64,000 nucleotides of DNA, from the NCBI RefSeq assembly GCF_001428245.1, contig NZ_LMRV01000001.1, forward strand, positions 54,560 through 118,559, in the 5' to 3' direction. This DNA is from Paenibacillus sp. Soil522. Its GTDB lineage: Bacteria > Bacillota > Bacilli > Paenibacillales > Paenibacillaceae. The translations under genes and the position numbers were made by a program. Positions 62,400 to 64,000 of the stretch are shown here, in pieces. The notes beneath the pieces were generated by a model. It searched no databases. It saw nothing but the letters and a program-made list of their open reading frames with translations, and was not told where the DNA came from. Within the stretch, counting starts at the first letter, position 1, and each line of letters starts with the position of its first letter.

Positions 62400-64000
62400 T
62401 TACTTTTCGTATTTGGACACGATGCGATCCAGCCTGCGTTTAACCTGATCCGGGTAGGTTTGCAGCGCGCCTCCAAATTTCGAAGCGGCTCGAAGAGCTT
62501 TGTCGACATCAATTTCACCGTATCCGAAATAATCATCCTTGCCCTTAGCGCCCAAATCAATAGTCGATTTCCTCATAAGCTCCATAACCTCGACGTTGGA
62601 AAGCTCAGGGTTGACGGAACGAATCAATCCGGCAAGCGCAGCGACATGCGGGCTCGCCATTGACGTTCCCGACAATGCTGCATACTGACTGCCAGGATAG
62701 GTGCTGGCAATACTGTCTCCAGGGGCTGCGACGTCAATATAATCGCCGTAATTTGAGAAAGAAGCCTTTTCCTTATTGCTTTCCGTTGCTGCGACAGCGA
62801 ATACTTCCGGATAAGCTGCAGGATAACCCGGCCGATCCGTATTATCATTGCCGCTGGCTGCGATCATGACTACGTCACGATCATAAGCATACTTAATCGC
62901 ATCATGAAGGAAGTCAGCCTGCGCGTAGTTGCCTAAACTCATGTTAATGACTTTCGCGCCGTGATCAACGGCCCAAATAATGCCTTGAGCAACGGAATAG
63001 GTAGAGCCGGCGCCGCTGCTGTCCAGCACTTTAACAGGCATAATTTTGTTATACCAAGATATGCCGGCTACGCCTTCACTATTGTTGACTGTTGCGCCGA
63101 TGATCCCAGAGACATGTGTTCCATGACCGACATCGTCATCCGGATCAGTATCTTCATTTACAATGTTAATGCCTTGTATTAGTTTTCCTTTTAAATCCGG
63201 GTGATTGCTTTGTACGCCAGTATCAAGCACCGCGATAATGACTTTGCCGTCTCCTTTGGATACGGTCCAGCCCTTCTCTGTTTCGATGGACGGTAAATTC
63301 CATTGATATTCCGAGTAAAGAGCATCGTTTGGAACGATGGAATTCGCAGTTTCATTCGTCAAGTATAAGTAATGCGGTTCTGTGTATTCCGTATTCCATG
63401 TTTGCTTGAAATATTGAACAAGCTGATCCGTTTCGATGTTTTTGGAGCGGAAGACGAACGTGTCCCCGATATGTTTAACCGATTCCGCATTGATATCTCG
63501 TTTTACGCGATTCAGCTCAGCACCGGAGAGCGGCTTGGCGAAATGGACAACGACATCGCGAACATGATAGTGGCTTGCGTTGCCGTTGTCTTCGCCGCTG
63601 CGGACAGCCATATCGGTCGTTGAATTAGGCTTTACGGATTCTATTTTGTAATTCCCCTCTGCCGGATAAGGGATTAACCGAAGATTACGCATTTGGTGCT
63701 TTTCAACAGATTTTAAAATATCTTGTTTAATAACACCGACAACGCCGATACTGAGATGCTTGGAATCAGGTACGCCAAGCACCATGTAGCGGCTGCCATC
63801 CTTCGCTGTGAAGGCAGGGGATTCAAATTTGGCACCCTTGCTAACTTGGGCTTTGGCATCTGCGACATATGATTCGGCTTGCCGGTTCTTTGTTTGCGGC
63901 AGAGTGCCGCGGTTAACGCTCCGTTTGCCCGATATCCAGCTAATGTAGGTCATGTGCATATGCTCATGCATCAAATGTTTAATTTGCTGAACAGCTTCTG
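62400..64000 (-). CDS. S8 family (subtilisin-like) serine protease, 5' end outside window
   Basis: At least 533 residues; the frame stays open to the window edge, so the N-terminus with any signal peptide is missing. An N-terminal region of about 200 residues (with MHEHMHMTYISWISGKRSVN and a propeptide-like part VVVHFAKPLSGAELNRVKRD) precedes the catalytic domain. The triad is complete: Asp in IIAVLDTGVQSNHPDLKG, His in VGHGTHVSGIIGA and Ser in LSGTSMASPHVAALAGL, with the oxyanion Asn in AASGNDN. It is likely a secreted or wall-associated protease with autoproteolytic activation. It converges on rnpB. Substrates are unknown. Confidence 0.92.
   Translation of the reverse strand, partial: EAVQQIKHLMHEHMHMTYISWISGKRSVNRGTLPQTKNRQAESYVADAKAQVSKGAKFESPAFTAKDGSRYMVLGVPDSKHLSIGVVGVIKQDILKSVEKHQMRNLRLIPYPAEGNYKIESVKPNSTTDMAVRSGEDNGNASHYHVRDVVVHFAKPLSGAELNRVKRDINAESVKHIGDTFVFRSKNIETDQLVQYFKQTWNTEYTEPHYLYLTNETANSIVPNDALYSEYQWNLPSIETEKGWTVSKGDGKVIIAVLDTGVQSNHPDLKGKLIQGINIVNEDTDPDDDVGHGTHVSGIIGATVNNSEGVAGISWYNKIMPVKVLDSSGAGSTYSVAQGIIWAVDHGAKVINMSLGNYAQADFLHDAIKYAYDRDVVMIAASGNDNTDRPGYPAAYPEVFAVAATESNKEKASFSNYGDYIDVAAPGDSIASTYPGSQYAALSGTSMASPHVAALAGLIRSVNPELSNVEVMELMRKSTIDLGAKGKDDYFGYGEIDVDKALRAASKFGGALQTYPDQVKRRLDRIVSKYEK

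Noticed and set aside
1-64000. Mobile elements, prophage, CRISPR arrays, toxin-antitoxin or defence genes
   Set aside because: No transposase, integrase, phage structural gene, spaced direct repeats or defence-type domains were seen; the window is core chromosome.

Overview
The window reads as core chromosome of an endospore-forming Bacillales bacterium, most likely Paenibacillus or a close relative. The evidence is sporulation genes (gpr, spoIIP, yqfC, yqfD), late competence genes (comER, comEA, comEB, comEC), a CIRCE-controlled hrcA-grpE-dnaK-dnaJ cluster, a glycyl T-box, and a gene order that largely follows the Bacillus subtilis comER-to-sigA region. The genus call is an inference from gene style (frequent TTG/GTG starts, moderate GC, type A RNase P RNA). 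I see no tRNA, rRNA, prophage, insertion sequence, CRISPR array or obvious defence island.

Layout. 1-1.5 kb: 3' part of leuS. 1.5-6.6 kb: comER on the minus strand, then comEA, comEB and comEC, with a terminator-like hairpin just before comEC. 6.6-8.5 kb: an ECF sigma factor and its membrane anti-sigma factor, placed between comEC and holA. 8.8-13.7 kb: holA, a truncated SRPBCC remnant, rpsT (minus strand), gpr, spoIIP and a yqxA-like gene. 13.7-19 kb: lepA, hemW, a GNAT acetyltransferase, an unknown 91-residue gene and hrcA. 19-27.4 kb: grpE, dnaK, dnaJ, two small unknown genes, prmA, a site-2 protease homologue, rsmE and mtaB. 27.5-38.5 kb: a Nudix hydrolase, a Na/Pi symporter-like gene (minus strand), an RlmI-like methyltransferase with an insertion, addB, addA and an unknown membrane protein. 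38.6-42.8 kb: a HIT protein, rpsU, yqeY, then an NfeD-FloA-YqfB-type membrane operon behind a perfect sigma-W-type promoter. 42.9-51.2 kb: yqfC and yqfD behind a sigma-E-type promoter, phoH, pgpH, ybeY, dgkA, cdd, era, yqzL and recO. 51.2-55.4 kb: T-box leader, glyQ, glyS and a PEP synthase regulator. 55.5-62.4 kb: yqxD, dnaG, sigA, a membrane protein, trmK, a Nif3-like gene and rnpB. The last 1.6 kb is an incomplete subtilisin-family protease on the minus strand.

How the genes work together. The largest theme is translation and ribosome biology: LeuRS, GlyRS, EF4, S20, S21, PrmA, RsmE, MtaB, Era, YbeY, TrmK, RNase P RNA. DNA replication and repair is represented by HolA, DnaG, AddAB and RecO, DNA uptake by ComEA and ComEC, protein folding by the HrcA regulon, and membrane organisation by NfeD/FloA/PgpH/DgkA. 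Two parts suggest one envelope-stress circuit: the ECF sigma/anti-sigma pair at 6.9-8.5 kb, and the NfeD-FloA operon at 39.8 kb whose promoter carries the ECF consensus. That the first controls the second is an inference.

No wholly new system stands out. The points most worth a second look are a type A rather than type B RNase P RNA, a probable ATT start codon for yqxD, a ComEA without a visible SLBB domain, an anti-sigma factor with a propeller-like outer domain, and several small unknown genes in conserved operons.
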